Positions 16,353-25,912 of a DNA stretch of 64,000 bases are shown here, one piece after another. The notes under the pieces were generated by a model, which ran no database searches, was not told the DNA's origin, and saw nothing but the letters and a program-made list of their open reading frames with translations. The stretch is from Planctomycetota bacterium. GTDB lineage: Bacteria; Planctomycetota; Phycisphaerae; Phycisphaerales; UBA1924. The stretch covers positions 290,333 through 354,332 of the forward strand of contig JANRJM010000018.1 in the NCBI GenBank assembly GCA_033763975.1, written 5' to 3'. The position numbers and the translations under genes are program-made. Each line of letters starts with the position of its first letter. Within the stretch, counting starts at the first letter, position 1.

Positions 16353-17249
16353 ATGCGTGTGCTTCGTTCTGTGGCCGCCGCCGTCGACTTTACCGCCGGT
16401 TCCCGTGTCGCGCTCCACTGTGCCCTTCGCATCGCCGCGCGCGACAACGCGACCGTCCACCCCATCCACGTGATCGACACGCTCGTCGCCACCGAGCTGG
16501 AAGAGGCCCTGAGCCCCTACCAGAAGGACCTGCGCGCCGGCCTCGTCCGCGACGCGCAGCTCGCATGGGACTCCTGGCGCAGCGCCAGCCCCGGCGCCGC
16601 GGCCCTCCCGCTTGATGTTCGCATCGACACGCGCGTCATGGGCATCCTCCGCGCCGCCGCCGACGCCAAGGCCGATCTGCTCGTCGCCGGCGCCTACGGC
16701 ACGACGCGTCCGGACGTCGGCATGGGCACCGTCGCCACGGCCTGCGTGCGGTACGCCGCCATGGACGTGCTGCTCGTGCGCGACACGCACCCCGCCGGGT
16801 TCCGCCGCATCGTCGCGTGCGTGGATTTCTCGCAGGCCTCGCGTGCCGTCGTCGCCGATGCCGCCCGGATCGCCGCTCAGGACGGCGCCGAGCTGCACCT
16901 GCTCCACGTCTTCCGGGCGCCGTGGCACGAGCTGCACTACCCCGCGCCCACGCCAGGAGCCGACCCTCGCCTCCAGAAGCAGTATCGCGACGGGCTGGAG
17001 GGACGCCTGCGCGCGTTCTGCGACCAATGCCGCGACGATCTCAACGGGGTCACGCCCGTCCGCCAGCTCCAGGACGATCGGGGGCATCGCAGCGGGATCG
17101 TGGAGTACGCCGCAAACGTCCAGGCCGATCTCATCGTGCTCGGCACCCGGGGTAAGTCCAACATCCGCGACATCGTCCTGGGCAGCACCGCGGAGAAGGT
17201 CCTCCGCGACACGCCCTGCTCGGTGCTCGCCGTCCGCGTGACGGCCTAA
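16353..17249 (+). CDS. tandem universal stress protein (UspA-type)
   Basis: A 298-residue protein with two Usp domains: residues 1-150 (SVAAAVDFTAGSRVALHCALRIA) and 151-298 (RIVACVDFSQASRAVVADAARIA). The second has the ATP-binding signature GTRGKSNIRDIVLGSTAEKVL; the first has a degenerate version (AGAYGTTRPDVGMGTVATACV). Only the C-terminal half is thus expected to bind nucleotide well. GGGAGG sits 6 bases before the ATG. Its stop overlaps the stop of the convergent DCC gene. Confidence 0.93.
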   Translation: MRVLRSVAAAVDFTAGSRVALHCALRIAARDNATVHPIHVIDTLVATELEEALSPYQKDLRAGLVRDAQLAWDSWRSASPGAAALPLDVRIDTRVMGILRAAADAKADLLVAGAYGTTRPDVGMGTVATACVRYAAMDVLLVRDTHPAGFRRIVACVDFSQASRAVVADAARIAAQDGAELHLLHVFRAPWHELHYPAPTPGADPRLQKQYRDGLEGRLRAFCDQCRDDLNGVTPVRQLQDDRGHRSGIVEYAANVQADLIVLGTRGKSNIRDIVLGSTAEKVLRDTPCSVLAVRVTA

Positions 17250-17767
17250 ACCGGGCGTGCAGTGTCAGGCCTGGGGCCGGGGAGCGTCTCGCCCGCTTCA
17301 TCCGCATCCAGGAAGCGATTGCGCACTTCCGGCGCGGGGACCATGCACGCCTCGCGTCGACCGAACCAGCGGTACCGCCGCCGCGCGATCGCGTCATACG
17401 CCCGGTCGCGCAGCACGCGCGGCGCGAGCCCCGCCACCCGCGCCAGCACCCCCCACACGCCCCCCACGCCGCGCGCGATGCGCAGCACCGCGTCCGAACG
17501 CACGTGCACGCCGTCGGCGTCGATGAGGACCATGCTGTCGGGACGCGTTGGTGGGCCCGACGTCCCGGGGGGGCCATCCTGCGCCCGCGGGGCGGTCTCC
17601 GCCGGCATGCCGCCCTGCCCGAGCAGGCCCGCCGCCGCCCGAGATTGCAGCGACGCGAACCGGAACACGCCCGCCCGATCCCGCCGCACGATCCAGGCGA
17701 CCGATCTGTTGCACAGCGTGCACACGCCGTCGAACAGCACGACGGGGTGCGGGGCGTGGGGGGCCAT
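17246..17767 (-). CDS. DCC-family thiol-disulfide oxidoreductase (DUF393)
   Basis: A 173-residue protein with the family hallmark DGVCTLCNRSVAWIVRRD (D-x-x-C-x-x-C near the N-terminus), FRFASLQS and SMVLIDADGVHVRSDAVLRIARGVGG, then WFGRREAC in place of the usual FG-R-x-C-hydrophobic ending. Start MAPHAPHP is chosen; a longer frame overlaps purD upstream. It is convergent with the stress protein (stops overlap as CTAA) and divergent from purD. Members are small thioredoxin-like proteins with unknown substrates. Confidence 0.88.
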   Translation of the reverse strand: MAPHAPHPVVLFDGVCTLCNRSVAWIVRRDRAGVFRFASLQSRAAAGLLGQGGMPAETAPRAQDGPPGTSGPPTRPDSMVLIDADGVHVRSDAVLRIARGVGGVWGVLARVAGLAPRVLRDRAYDAIARRRYRWFGRREACMVPAPEVRNRFLDADEAGETLPGPRPDTARPV

Positions 17768-17844
17768 CAGCGCAGCATAGGAACCGGGCGGCGTCCGCCC
17801 GCGCCGCCGCGACTCCACCCCCGGCACGCCCGTAGGATCGGCCG

Positions 17845-19263
17845 ATGACACCCCTCAACGTGCTCCTCATCGGCGGCGGCGGACGCGAGCACGCGCTCGC
17901 GCTCGCCATCGCACGCTCCCCCCTGCTCGGGACGCTCTACGCCACGCACGTCGACAACCCGGGCATCGCCGCCCTCGCACGCCCCGCCGACGTGCCCGTG
18001 AACATCCGCGAGATCTACCGCCTCCAGCAGTTCATCGAGAAGCACGCGATCGACCTCGTCGTCGTCGGGCCCGAAGAGCCCCTCGCCGACGGGTTCGCCG
18101 ACAAGCTCGCCTCGCCCCGCACGCGCGTCTTCGGGCCGGTCGCCGCCGCCGCACGCCTCGAGGGCGACAAGGCCTGGGCCAAGCAACTGATGCGTTCGGC
18201 GTCGATCCCCACGGCCGAGGCGCGGGTCTTCACGAACGCTGACTCCGCCCGCGCGTACGTCGAGTCGCGCGAGTCCGACGACCCGGTGCTGGCGCGCCTC
18301 GCCGCCGACCTCGCGCGCCACAACGACCCCGCGGAGCGCCGGCGCGCGCTCGAGCAGCGCGCCCGCGAGAACCGCGACGTGCAGCGCGCGCTCGACGCCG
18401 TCCGCCCGGACCTGCCCGTCATCAAGGCCGCCGGGCTGGCGAAGGGCAAGGGCGTCGTGGTGCCCGCGTCCCTCACCGAGGCGTTCGGCGCGATCGACGA
18501 CATCATGGTCCGGCGCATCCACGGCGACGCCGGAAAGCAGATCGTCGTCGAGGAGCGTCTCGACGGGCCCGAGGTCTCCGTGCTCGCGCTCTGCGACGGA
18601 CGCACGCTCTACGTCCTCCCGCCCTGCCAGGACCACAAGCGCCTGGGCGACAACGACACCGGCCCCAACACCGGCGGCATGGGCGCCTTCTGCCCCTCGA
18701 ACGTCCTCGACGAAACGCTCATGGCGCGCGTCGAGCGCGAGGTCCTCGTCCCCGTGGTCGACGCGCTCCGGCGCGAGGACGTCGAGTTCAAGGGCGTGCT
18801 GTACGCCGGGCTCATGCTCACCCACGCCGGGCCCAAGGTGCTCGAGTTCAACGTCCGCTTCGGCGACCCCGAGTGCCAGCCCCTCATGGCCCGCCTCCGC
18901 ACCGACCTGCTCCGGATCATGCTCGCCGTCTGCGACGGCCGCCTCGACGAGACGGCCATCGAGTGGGACCCGCGCCCCGCCTGCTGCGTCGTGCTCGCCA
19001 GCGCCGGCTACCCCGAGAAGCCCCGCACGGGCCTGCCCATCGTCGGGCTCGACCGCGCCGCCGCGCTCCCCGACGTCACCATCACCCACGCCGGCACGCG
19101 CCGCGCGCCCGACGGCACCGTCGTCACCGCCGGCGGGCGCGTGCTCGGCGTCACCGCCCTCGCCGACACCATGGCCGCCGCCCGCGACCTCGCCTATCGC
19201 GCCTGCGAACTCATCCACTTCGAGGGCAAGACCCTCCGCACCGACATCGCCGCACGCCAGTAG
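17845..19263 (+). CDS. purD: phosphoribosylamine-glycine ligase
   Basis: Second step of purine synthesis, an ATP-grasp enzyme joining phosphoribosylamine and glycine. The N-domain begins NVLLIGGGGREHALA; conserved VVVGPEEPLADG, VIKAAGLAKGKGV, EERLDGPEVSVLALCDG, CQDHKRLGDNDTGPNTGGMGA and LEFNVRFGDPECQ are present. At 472 residues it is about 45 longer than usual, because a charged helical insertion (around residues 138-190, ESRESDDPVLARL through DVQRALDAV) lies between the N-domain and the ATP-grasp lysine strand. folD follows 41 bases later; both are one-carbon/purine genes. Confidence 0.97.
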   Translation: MTPLNVLLIGGGGREHALALAIARSPLLGTLYATHVDNPGIAALARPADVPVNIREIYRLQQFIEKHAIDLVVVGPEEPLADGFADKLASPRTRVFGPVAAAARLEGDKAWAKQLMRSASIPTAEARVFTNADSARAYVESRESDDPVLARLAADLARHNDPAERRRALEQRARENRDVQRALDAVRPDLPVIKAAGLAKGKGVVVPASLTEAFGAIDDIMVRRIHGDAGKQIVVEERLDGPEVSVLALCDGRTLYVLPPCQDHKRLGDNDTGPNTGGMGAFCPSNVLDETLMARVEREVLVPVVDALRREDVEFKGVLYAGLMLTHAGPKVLEFNVRFGDPECQPLMARLRTDLLRIMLAVCDGRLDETAIEWDPRPACCVVLASAGYPEKPRTGLPIVGLDRAAALPDVTITHAGTRRAPDGTVVTAGGRVLGVTALADTMAAARDLAYRACELIHFEGKTLRTDIAARQ

Positions 19264-19304
19264 CGCCCGCCGCTCGCCCCGCCCGCGCCTGTACCATCCA
19301 CCCC

Positions 19305-20246
19305 ATGCCCGCCCTGATCATCGACGGCAACTCCCTCGCGCACGCGCTCCGCGAGCGCATCCGCGCCCGCGTAGCGGCCCTCGCCGCCCGCGGCGTGCCC
19401 GTCCGTCTCGACGCGGTGCTCGTGGAGTCCGGCGACAACGCCGCCCGCGTCTACGCCGAGAACCAGCAGAAGACGTGCGCCGCGCTGGGCATCGAGTACC
19501 GCCTGCACCGGATCGTGCCCGCGCCGGGGCAGCAGGCGACCTTCGACGACATCGCCGGGCGCGTCCTGCTGCTCTCCAGCGACGACGCGGTGTCCGCGCT
19601 CATGATGCATCTCCCGCTGCCCGAGGGCGTCGACGCCTACCGCGTGCAGCGCCTCATCGCGCCCGAGAAGGACGTCGAGGGCGTCAACCCCGCCAACATC
19701 GGCAACATCGTCTACGGACGCTCCAGCCTCGCGCCGTGCACCGCACTGGCCGTCATCAAGATGATCGAGCACGTCGTCGCGCCCGAGGTGTCGCTCGCGG
19801 GCGGCGGGCTGTGCTCGGGCGTGCCGTCCGAGCCGCTGCTGCGCGGGAAGGTCGCGGTGTGCGTGGGCGCGGGCGATGTCGTCGGCAAGCCCATCGCCGT
19901 GCTCCTCATGCGCCACGAGGCCACGGTCATTTCCTGCAACAAGCACACGCCCGATCTGCCGGGGCTCGCGCGGTCGGCCGACATCCTCGTCGCCGCCGCC
20001 GGCGTGCCCGGGCTCATCTCGCGCGACATGGTGAAGCCCGGCGCGGTCGTGCTCGACGTCGGGGTCAACCGCGTGAAGGGGGCCGACGGCAAGTCGCGCA
20101 CCGTCGGCGACGTCGAGTTCTCGGGCGTCAGTCAGGTCGCCGGACACGTGAGCCCCGTGCCCGGGGGCGTCGGGCCCGTCACGGTCGCGATGCTGCTGCA
20201 CAACGTCGTCGAGGCCGCCGAGGCCCGCCTCGCCCCGCGTCGGTAA
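19305..20246 (+). CDS. folD: methylenetetrahydrofolate dehydrogenase/cyclohydrolase
   Basis: Bifunctional folate enzyme, 313 residues. The substrate-site lysine lies in YAENQQKTCAALGIEY, with the PLPEGVD motif, the IAPEKDVEG-N loop (typical IdpeKDVDGf), and the NADP site VGAGDVVGKPIAVLL (usual VGRSxIVGKP; here GAGDVVG). VSPVPGGVGPVTVAMLLHN closes the protein. It supplies 10-formyl-THF for purine synthesis, in keeping with purD directly upstream. The ATG has no strong ribosome site. Confidence 0.96.
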   Translation: MPALIIDGNSLAHALRERIRARVAALAARGVPVRLDAVLVESGDNAARVYAENQQKTCAALGIEYRLHRIVPAPGQQATFDDIAGRVLLLSSDDAVSALMMHLPLPEGVDAYRVQRLIAPEKDVEGVNPANIGNIVYGRSSLAPCTALAVIKMIEHVVAPEVSLAGGGLCSGVPSEPLLRGKVAVCVGAGDVVGKPIAVLLMRHEATVISCNKHTPDLPGLARSADILVAAAGVPGLISRDMVKPGAVVLDVGVNRVKGADGKSRTVGDVEFSGVSQVAGHVSPVPGGVGPVTVAMLLHNVVEAAEARLAPRR

Positions 20247-20358
20247 AGCCCGAAGGTCCGGCCCCGCCCGGCAATGCGCCGACGCTGCTATCGTTCCCCC
20301 GTGAGCAGCCGTGTGCCGCCCCGCGCGGGGACGCACGCCAAGCCTCCCGGAACCACCC

Positions 20359-20637
20359 ATGTTCGGCCTGAATCACTGGGAACTGCTGATCATCCTCGCC
20401 ATTGCGCTGCTGCTCTTCGGGCGCAAGCTGCCCGACGTGGGTCGCAGCCTCGGCAAGGGCATCATCGAGTTCAAGAAGGGCCTCAAGGGCGTCACCGACG
20501 AGATCGACGAGGCCTCGCGCGCCGACGTCGAGCGTCCCAACCCCTACCGCGCCCCGCTCGCCGAGAGCGGCGAGGACCGGCGCGTGAGCCGCGAGGACGT
20601 CGTCGTCGAGGCCCCCAAGCCCGCGCAGAACGCGTGA
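20359..20637 (+). CDS. tatA: twin-arginine translocase subunit TatA
   Basis: A 92-residue protein starting MFGLNHWELLIILAIALLLFGRKLPDVGRSLGKGIIEFKKG. The short N-terminal helix, the FG hinge followed by KLP-x-hydrophobic, and the amphipathic helix are diagnostic. The glycine-containing, lysine-rich segment and charged tail favour TatA over TatB. tatB and tatC are not in the window. Two or three likely Tat substrates (the SDR, the superoxide dismutase) are encoded nearby. Confidence 0.93.
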   Translation: MFGLNHWELLIILAIALLLFGRKLPDVGRSLGKGIIEFKKGLKGVTDEIDEASRADVERPNPYRAPLAESGEDRRVSREDVVVEAPKPAQNA

Positions 20638-20684
20638 CACGCCCGTGACCGGGCCCCCCGCCCCGCGCGGGTACACTCGCGCGC

Positions 20685-23048
20685 ATGCCCCGGTTCATTC
20701 CTCCCCGTCTCGGCCGTCCGCTCATCGCTCGCGCGTGCGCGGGCTTGCTCGCGTGCTGCGGCACAACGCTCGCCGCGTACGCCCAGCCCGGCTTCACGCC
20801 TGACATCACGCTGCCCGACGTCCTGGTGACGCGCGACAACACGCGCATCGACCGCTCGTGCCGCGTCGTGATTCCCGAGGGGCTCGTCATCCCCGACGCC
20901 GACGGCGACGGCGTGATCCACATCCTCACCCCGGGCATCACCGTCGAGTTCGCGGCCGGCGCGCCCCTGCGCGGCACTCTCGTCGGCGACGCCCCCGACC
21001 ACACCCCCTGGGACGCGCTCGCCGGCGTCGGCATCCGCGTGGAGAACGCCGCCAACGTCACCATCCGCGGCGCCCACGTCGGTGGCTACAAGGTCGCGAT
21101 CCTCGCCCGCAACGCCGACGGGCTCACCGTCGAGCACGCCGACCTGCGGGACAACTTCCGCCAGCGCCTGGGCTCGACGCCCTGGGCCGAGGACGCCCGC
21201 GACTGGCTCTGGCCCCACGCCAACGACAGCCGCGAGTGGGCCACGCGCTACGGCGCCGCCCTGCTCGTCGAGCGCTCGCGCGACGTCACCATCCGGCGCG
21301 TCGTCGCCCGGCGCGGGCAGAACGGCATCATGCTCGACCGCGTCTCGCACGCGAGGATCTACGACAACGACTGCTCGTTCCTCTCCGGCTGGGGGCTCGC
21401 CATGTGGCGCACCTCCGACAGCGTCATCTCGCGCAACGCCTTCGACTTCTGCGTGCGCGGGCACAGCGAGGGCGTCTACAACCGCGGGCAGGACTCCGCC
21501 GGCATCCTCTGCTTCGAGCAGTGCTCCCGCAACCTCTTCGCCGAGAACTCCGCCACCCACGGGGGCGACGGCTTCTTCGGCTTCGCCGGCAAGGAGGCCC
21601 TGGGCGAAACCCCGCCGCCCTCCCCGGACTTCGACTACGCCCACGCCGGCTGCAACGACAACGAGTTCCGCGCGAACGACTTCTCCTGCGCCCCCGCCCA
21701 CGGCCTGGAACTCACCTTCTCCGAGAGCAACATCATCCGCGACAACCTCTTCACCGAGAACGCCATCTGCGGCATCTGGGGCGGGTACTCCTCCAGAACC
21801 CTCATCGTCAACAACTCCTTCGCCCGCAACGGCGCCATGGCCTACGGCCTTGAGAACGGCGCCATCAACATGGAGCACGCCTCCGCCGTCTTCATCACCC
21901 GCAACACCTTCCTCAACAACCGCACCGGCATTCACCTCTGGTGGGACAACGACGAAGCCCTGCTGAAGCTCCCCGGCGTGCGCGCCGGCTCGGTCGATGT
22001 CACCGGCAACGCCATCGTGGACAACACGTTCACGATCACCCCCGACCATCCGTTCACCCAGCCGCGCGACGCCACGTCGCCGCTGGTCGTGCTGCGCCTG
22101 CGCGACGATCCCGCCGCCGATCCGCCGCACGTCTTGGGCAACTGCTACGCGGGAAACACCGTGACGCTCACCGCCGCCACCGCGCGCGAGTTCGACGTCA
22201 CGCCCGGGCGCGAGCCCGAGCCCCGCAAGTTCGAACCGCCGGTGATCCCCCCGCCGCGCGAGGGCGTGCTGGGCGAGACGCGCCCCGTCGGCGCACGCGG
22301 GCACCTCGCGGGTCGTCGCGCCATCATCATGGGCCCCTGGGGCCCGTGGGATCACGCCGAGCCCATGGCGCGCCTCGCAAAGGCCGACGGACGTACGCGC
22401 ACGTACGAGATCTTCGCCGGGAAGTGGGGGGGCAACGCGCAGGTCGAAGACCTGCGTACGGGCGAGATCACGCGCTGGGCCGTTGCTCCCAGCGCCGACA
22501 GGCCGCTGCAGTATGTCGTCTCCGCCCGGCAGGACGTGCACCCGTACGCGTTCCGCGTCTCCGACGGGCTCGGGTGGTCGACCGACATCCGCGGCGTCAT
22601 CGTCGCCGCAACGTGGGACGCGCGGTTCTTCGCATGGACCGACGCCACCGACCCCCGCACAGACCTCGCGGCGTGGCGCGCGCTCGCCGCGGGCGCCCCC
22701 GCCGTATCCCTCCCTGATCTCACGCTGCGCTACGCGCACGCCGGGCCCCGCACGCAGCCGTGGGCGAAGGCCCACGCCGACACGTTCCCGGGCGCCGATC
22801 GCTTCGGCATGATCGCCAGCGCCCGCCTCGCCATTCCGCAGGGCCGGTGGCGCATCACCACGCTCTCCGACGACGGCGTGCGCGTGCTCGTCGGCGGCAG
22901 GCCGGTCATCGAGAACTGGACGTGGCACGCGCCCGTGCGCGACACCGGCGTCTTCGAACACGCCGGGGGCGAGGTCGAGATCGTCGTCGAGCACTTTGAG
23001 ATCGACGGCTACGCCGTGCTCGAGGTCGAGATCACGCCCGAGCCCTGA
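20685..23048 (+). CDS. secreted right-handed beta-helix protein with C-terminal PA14-like domain
   Basis: A 787-residue protein with a signal peptide (LIARACAGLLACCGTTLAAYA-Q). Residues about 100-480 are parallel beta-helix rungs (VTIRGAHVGGYKVAILARNADGLTVEHADLRDN, IRDNLFTENAICGIWGGYSSR, NTFLNNRTGIHLWWDNDE), like NosD/CASH carbohydrate-binding or lyase folds. The C-terminal ~130 residues (FGMIASARLAIPQGRWRITTLSDDGVRVLVGG through EIVVEHFEIDGYAVLEVEI) are PA14-like, a sugar-binding fold. No catalytic residues can be assigned. A polysaccharide lyase or adhesin role is inference. Confidence 0.8.
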   Translation: MPRFIPPRLGRPLIARACAGLLACCGTTLAAYAQPGFTPDITLPDVLVTRDNTRIDRSCRVVIPEGLVIPDADGDGVIHILTPGITVEFAAGAPLRGTLVGDAPDHTPWDALAGVGIRVENAANVTIRGAHVGGYKVAILARNADGLTVEHADLRDNFRQRLGSTPWAEDARDWLWPHANDSREWATRYGAALLVERSRDVTIRRVVARRGQNGIMLDRVSHARIYDNDCSFLSGWGLAMWRTSDSVISRNAFDFCVRGHSEGVYNRGQDSAGILCFEQCSRNLFAENSATHGGDGFFGFAGKEALGETPPPSPDFDYAHAGCNDNEFRANDFSCAPAHGLELTFSESNIIRDNLFTENAICGIWGGYSSRTLIVNNSFARNGAMAYGLENGAINMEHASAVFITRNTFLNNRTGIHLWWDNDEALLKLPGVRAGSVDVTGNAIVDNTFTITPDHPFTQPRDATSPLVVLRLRDDPAADPPHVLGNCYAGNTVTLTAATAREFDVTPGREPEPRKFEPPVIPPPREGVLGETRPVGARGHLAGRRAIIMGPWGPWDHAEPMARLAKADGRTRTYEIFAGKWGGNAQVEDLRTGEITRWAVAPSADRPLQYVVSARQDVHPYAFRVSDGLGWSTDIRGVIVAATWDARFFAWTDATDPRTDLAAWRALAAGAPAVSLPDLTLRYAHAGPRTQPWAKAHADTFPGADRFGMIASARLAIPQGRWRITTLSDDGVRVLVGGRPVIENWTWHAPVRDTGVFEHAGGEVEIVVEHFEIDGYAVLEVEITPEP

Positions 23049-23075
23049 CCCGCGCGCGACGACCGCGCCCGGCCC

Positions 23076-23771
23076 TTACGAGAACAGCCCCGCGTCGGGC
23101 TCGACCATCTGCGTCAGCCGGGCGTCGTTGTTCTTCGGGCTGTTCACGAGGCGGCTCACCGGGTGTGCGGTCAGCACTCCGTCCGCCGCGGGCGCGAGCA
23201 ACTCCGCCCCCGGCGGCGCGGGCGAGTCGATCCACGCGCGCGCCACCTCGGGCTCCAGCACCACGGGCATGCGATCGTGCATCCGGCGCATGAACTCGTT
23301 GGCCCGGGTCGTGAGAATCGCGTACGTCACGAGCGCGTCCGCGTCGGGCGCCGCCGGGTCGCGCCACGACTCCCACAGCCCCGCGAACAGCAGCGGCGCT
23401 CCGTCCGCCCGGGAGATGTAGTACGGCTGCTTCGCCCCGCCGTGCGGGTCCGCGGCCCATTCGTAGAACCCCGACGCAGGCACCACGCACCGGCGCGACG
23501 CGTACGCCGTCCGGAACGCCGGCGCGCCCGCCGCCGTCTCCGCGCGCGCGTTCACCGTCTTCGCCCCGATCGACGCGTCCTTCGCCCAGAACGGGATCAG
23601 CCCCCAGCGGGCGTCCACCATCTCGCGACCGCCCGCGTCCGCCCGCACGATGGACGAACGCTGCGTCGGCGCGACGTTGTAACTCGGGGAGATGTCGACG
23701 GGAGGCGACGTGAGCGACAGCAACTCGTGGATCTGCCGCCACGTGAACTCGCGCGTGGTGCGCCCGCACAT
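23076..23771 (-). CDS. SRAP abasic-site DNA-protein crosslinking protein (YedK/HMCES)
   Basis: Shields abasic sites in single-stranded DNA by a thiazolidine link through Cys2. A 231-residue protein starting MCGR; NVAPTQ, RWGLIPFWAKD, TVNARAET, RRCVVPASGFYEWA and ANEFMRRMHDRMPVVL give the catalytic Cys, Asn, Glu and His of the SRAP family. It follows the ABC-F gene on the same strand by 33 bases and is probably co-transcribed. No LexA box is recognised. Confidence 0.95.
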   Translation of the reverse strand: MCGRTTREFTWRQIHELLSLTSPPVDISPSYNVAPTQRSSIVRADAGGREMVDARWGLIPFWAKDASIGAKTVNARAETAAGAPAFRTAYASRRCVVPASGFYEWAADPHGGAKQPYYISRADGAPLLFAGLWESWRDPAAPDADALVTYAILTTRANEFMRRMHDRMPVVLEPEVARAWIDSPAPPGAELLAPAADGVLTAHPVSRLVNSPKNNDARLTQMVEPDAGLFS

Positions 23772-23804
23772 GACGAACGGTAGCCGACGCGACGGGCGGA
23801 TCGC

Positions 23805-25832
23805 CTACGTCTCGGCGCGGCGCGACCACTCGAACTCGAGCGGCTCTTTCTCCCCCGCCAGGCGCCGGCGCTCGTCGGAGAGCTTCGCCGAGCGTGCGTG
23901 ATCGCGCCAGACCACGGGGTCGGCCAGCAGCGCGTCCACCTCCGCGATGCGCTTCTCGAGTTCCTCGATGCGCTTCTCGATCTGCTCGGTCTTCATCTTC
24001 GCGAGCTTGTCCCCCGCCGCGGCCCGCGTGCGCTGGTCAGCCTTCGCCCGCTCCTCCGCCGCCCGGCGCTGGCGTTCCGCGTCGTCGGCCCGCGCCTTCT
24101 GCTGGGCCGCCTGCTGGGCCGCGTGCGCGTCCTTCACGTCCGCGCGCCGGCGCCACTCCGTGTAGTTCCCCGCGAACAGCTCGGCCCCGCCCTTGCCGTC
24201 GAGCACGATCAGGTGGTCGCACACCGCGTCGATGAGCGCCCGGTCGTGCGAGATCAGCACGAGCGTGCCGTCGTACCCGGAGTCGGGCGAGAGCGCCTGC
24301 TCCAGGCGCTCCGCGCTGGGAATGTCCAGGTGGTTCGTCGGCTCGTCGAGCACGATCAGGTTCTTCGCCGAGGCGAGCAGCCCGGCCAGCACCGCGCGCG
24401 AACGCTCGCCCCCGGACAGCATGCCCAGCAGCTTCTCCTGCTCGTCGCCCGAGAAGAGAAACGCCCCGGCCAGGTCGCGGGCCGCCTGCTCGCTCAGCGC
24501 CGCCTTGGGCGCTTCCTTCAGGATCACGCCCTGGATGTACCGGTACACCGACTGGTCCATGGGCAGCCCGTCGTGCGTCTGCTTGTAGTACCCCAGCTTG
24601 ATGTTCGATCCCAGGCGCACCACGCCCTCGTCCGGCGTGACCTCGCCCAGCAGCGTCCGCACGAGCGTCGTCTTCCCGGCACCGTTCGGGCCGATGATGC
24701 CCCAGCGCTCGCCCCGCTCGATGCTCATGTCCAGGTCTTTGAACAGCACCTTCGCCGGGCGAGATCCCCCGGGCGCCGAATCCTCGGGCGACGGGTCGTC
24801 GGGGTCCGCCTGCGGGTGCGCGTACTGCTTCGAGACGCCCCGCGTCGACACCACGATGTCGCCCGTGCGCTCGGCCTTGGGCAGGTTGAACGAGAACGTG
24901 CCGAGTTCCATCGGGCGCTCGAGCGTTTCTTCCTTGGCGCGCTCCAGTCGCGTCTCGCGTCCGCGCGCCTGCTTGGCGCGCTGCCCCGCCTTGTACTTGC
25001 GGATGAACTCCTCTTCCTTCTTGAACTTCGTCTGCTGCGACTCGTACGCCCGCAGCATCACCTCACGCCGCTGCGCCCGCAGCTCGCGGAACTTCGCGTA
25101 GTTGCCCGGGTAGTCGATCAGCCGCCCCTGCTCGGTCTCGATGATCCGCGTCACCACCGCGTCCAGCAGGTACCGGTCGTGCGACACAAGCACCACCGCC
25201 CCGCGATACTCGTCGCGCAGGAACGTCTCGAGCCAGATGCGCCCCTCGATGTCCAGGTGGTTGGTCGGCTCGTCGAGCAGCAGGATGTCCGGGCTCTCGA
25301 GCAGCAGTCTCGCCAGCGCGAGCCGTCCCTTCTGCCCGCCCGAGAGGCTCTTCACCTTCAGCGACATCTGCGCGTCGGTGAAGCCCAGCCCGTGCAGCAC
25401 CTCCTCGATGCGGTGCTCGATCGCGTACCCGCCCGCGGCCTCGACCCGCGTCTCCAGTTCTGCCTGGCGCTTCAGGAGCGAATCGAGTTCGGCGGCCGAC
25501 GCCGTCGCCATCCGGTCGAAGACCCCGTGCAGCTCCGCGTGCAGCGCGTGCAACTCCTCGAACGCCCGCTCGGCGGCATCCTTCAGCGTTTCGTCGGGGT
25601 CGAGATTCGGGTCCTGCTGCAAGTACCCCGCACGGCAGCCGCGCTGGATGGAGACGTTCCCCGCGTCGGGCACGAGCAGCCCCGACAGCACCTTCATGAG
25701 GGTCGACTTGCCCGTGCCGTTGCGCCCTACCAGCCCGATGCGGTCACCCGGCTCGATGCTGAGGGACACCCCGTCGAGGATGATGTCCACGCCGTAGCGG
25801 ACGGCGATGTTGGTCGCGGCGAGAATTGGCAC
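23805..25832 (-). CDS. ABC-F family ATPase (translation factor)
   Basis: A 675-residue soluble protein with two ABC domains: Walker A GRNGTGKST and GPNGAGKTT, signatures LSGGQKGRL and LSGGERSRA, Walker B ILLLDEPTNHLD and LIVLDEPTNHLD. Between them is the charged P-site tRNA interaction linker (FRELRAQRREVMLRAYESQQTKFKKEEEFIRKYKAGQ), and the C-terminal ~90 residues form a coiled coil, as in Uup. There are no membrane segments. Start is GTG, without a strong ribosome site. A 400-base leader containing two hairpin repeats lies upstream. Confidence 0.93.
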   Translation of the reverse strand: MPILAATNIAVRYGVDIILDGVSLSIEPGDRIGLVGRNGTGKSTLMKVLSGLLVPDAGNVSIQRGCRAGYLQQDPNLDPDETLKDAAERAFEELHALHAELHGVFDRMATASAAELDSLLKRQAELETRVEAAGGYAIEHRIEEVLHGLGFTDAQMSLKVKSLSGGQKGRLALARLLLESPDILLLDEPTNHLDIEGRIWLETFLRDEYRGAVVLVSHDRYLLDAVVTRIIETEQGRLIDYPGNYAKFRELRAQRREVMLRAYESQQTKFKKEEEFIRKYKAGQRAKQARGRETRLERAKEETLERPMELGTFSFNLPKAERTGDIVVSTRGVSKQYAHPQADPDDPSPEDSAPGGSRPAKVLFKDLDMSIERGERWGIIGPNGAGKTTLVRTLLGEVTPDEGVVRLGSNIKLGYYKQTHDGLPMDQSVYRYIQGVILKEAPKAALSEQAARDLAGAFLFSGDEQEKLLGMLSGGERSRAVLAGLLASAKNLIVLDEPTNHLDIPSAERLEQALSPDSGYDGTLVLISHDRALIDAVCDHLIVLDGKGGAELFAGNYTEWRRRADVKDAHAAQQAAQQKARADDAERQRRAAEERAKADQRTRAAAGDKLAKMKTEQIEKRIEELEKRIAEVDALLADPVVWRDHARSAKLSDERRRLAGEKEPLEFEWSRRAET

Positions 25833-25912
25833 GGGGGCAGCGTAGGTTCGGGGGGCGGTGGGTTCTCCAGGCGCAGGCCGCCTCGGCCCGAACCGTGACC
25901 GCCAAAACGAAA

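Noticed and set aside
20544..22994. An 816-codon minus-strand open frame opposite tatA and the beta-helix gene
   Set aside because: No recognisable domain; the plus strand has a signal peptide, beta-helix rungs and PA14.
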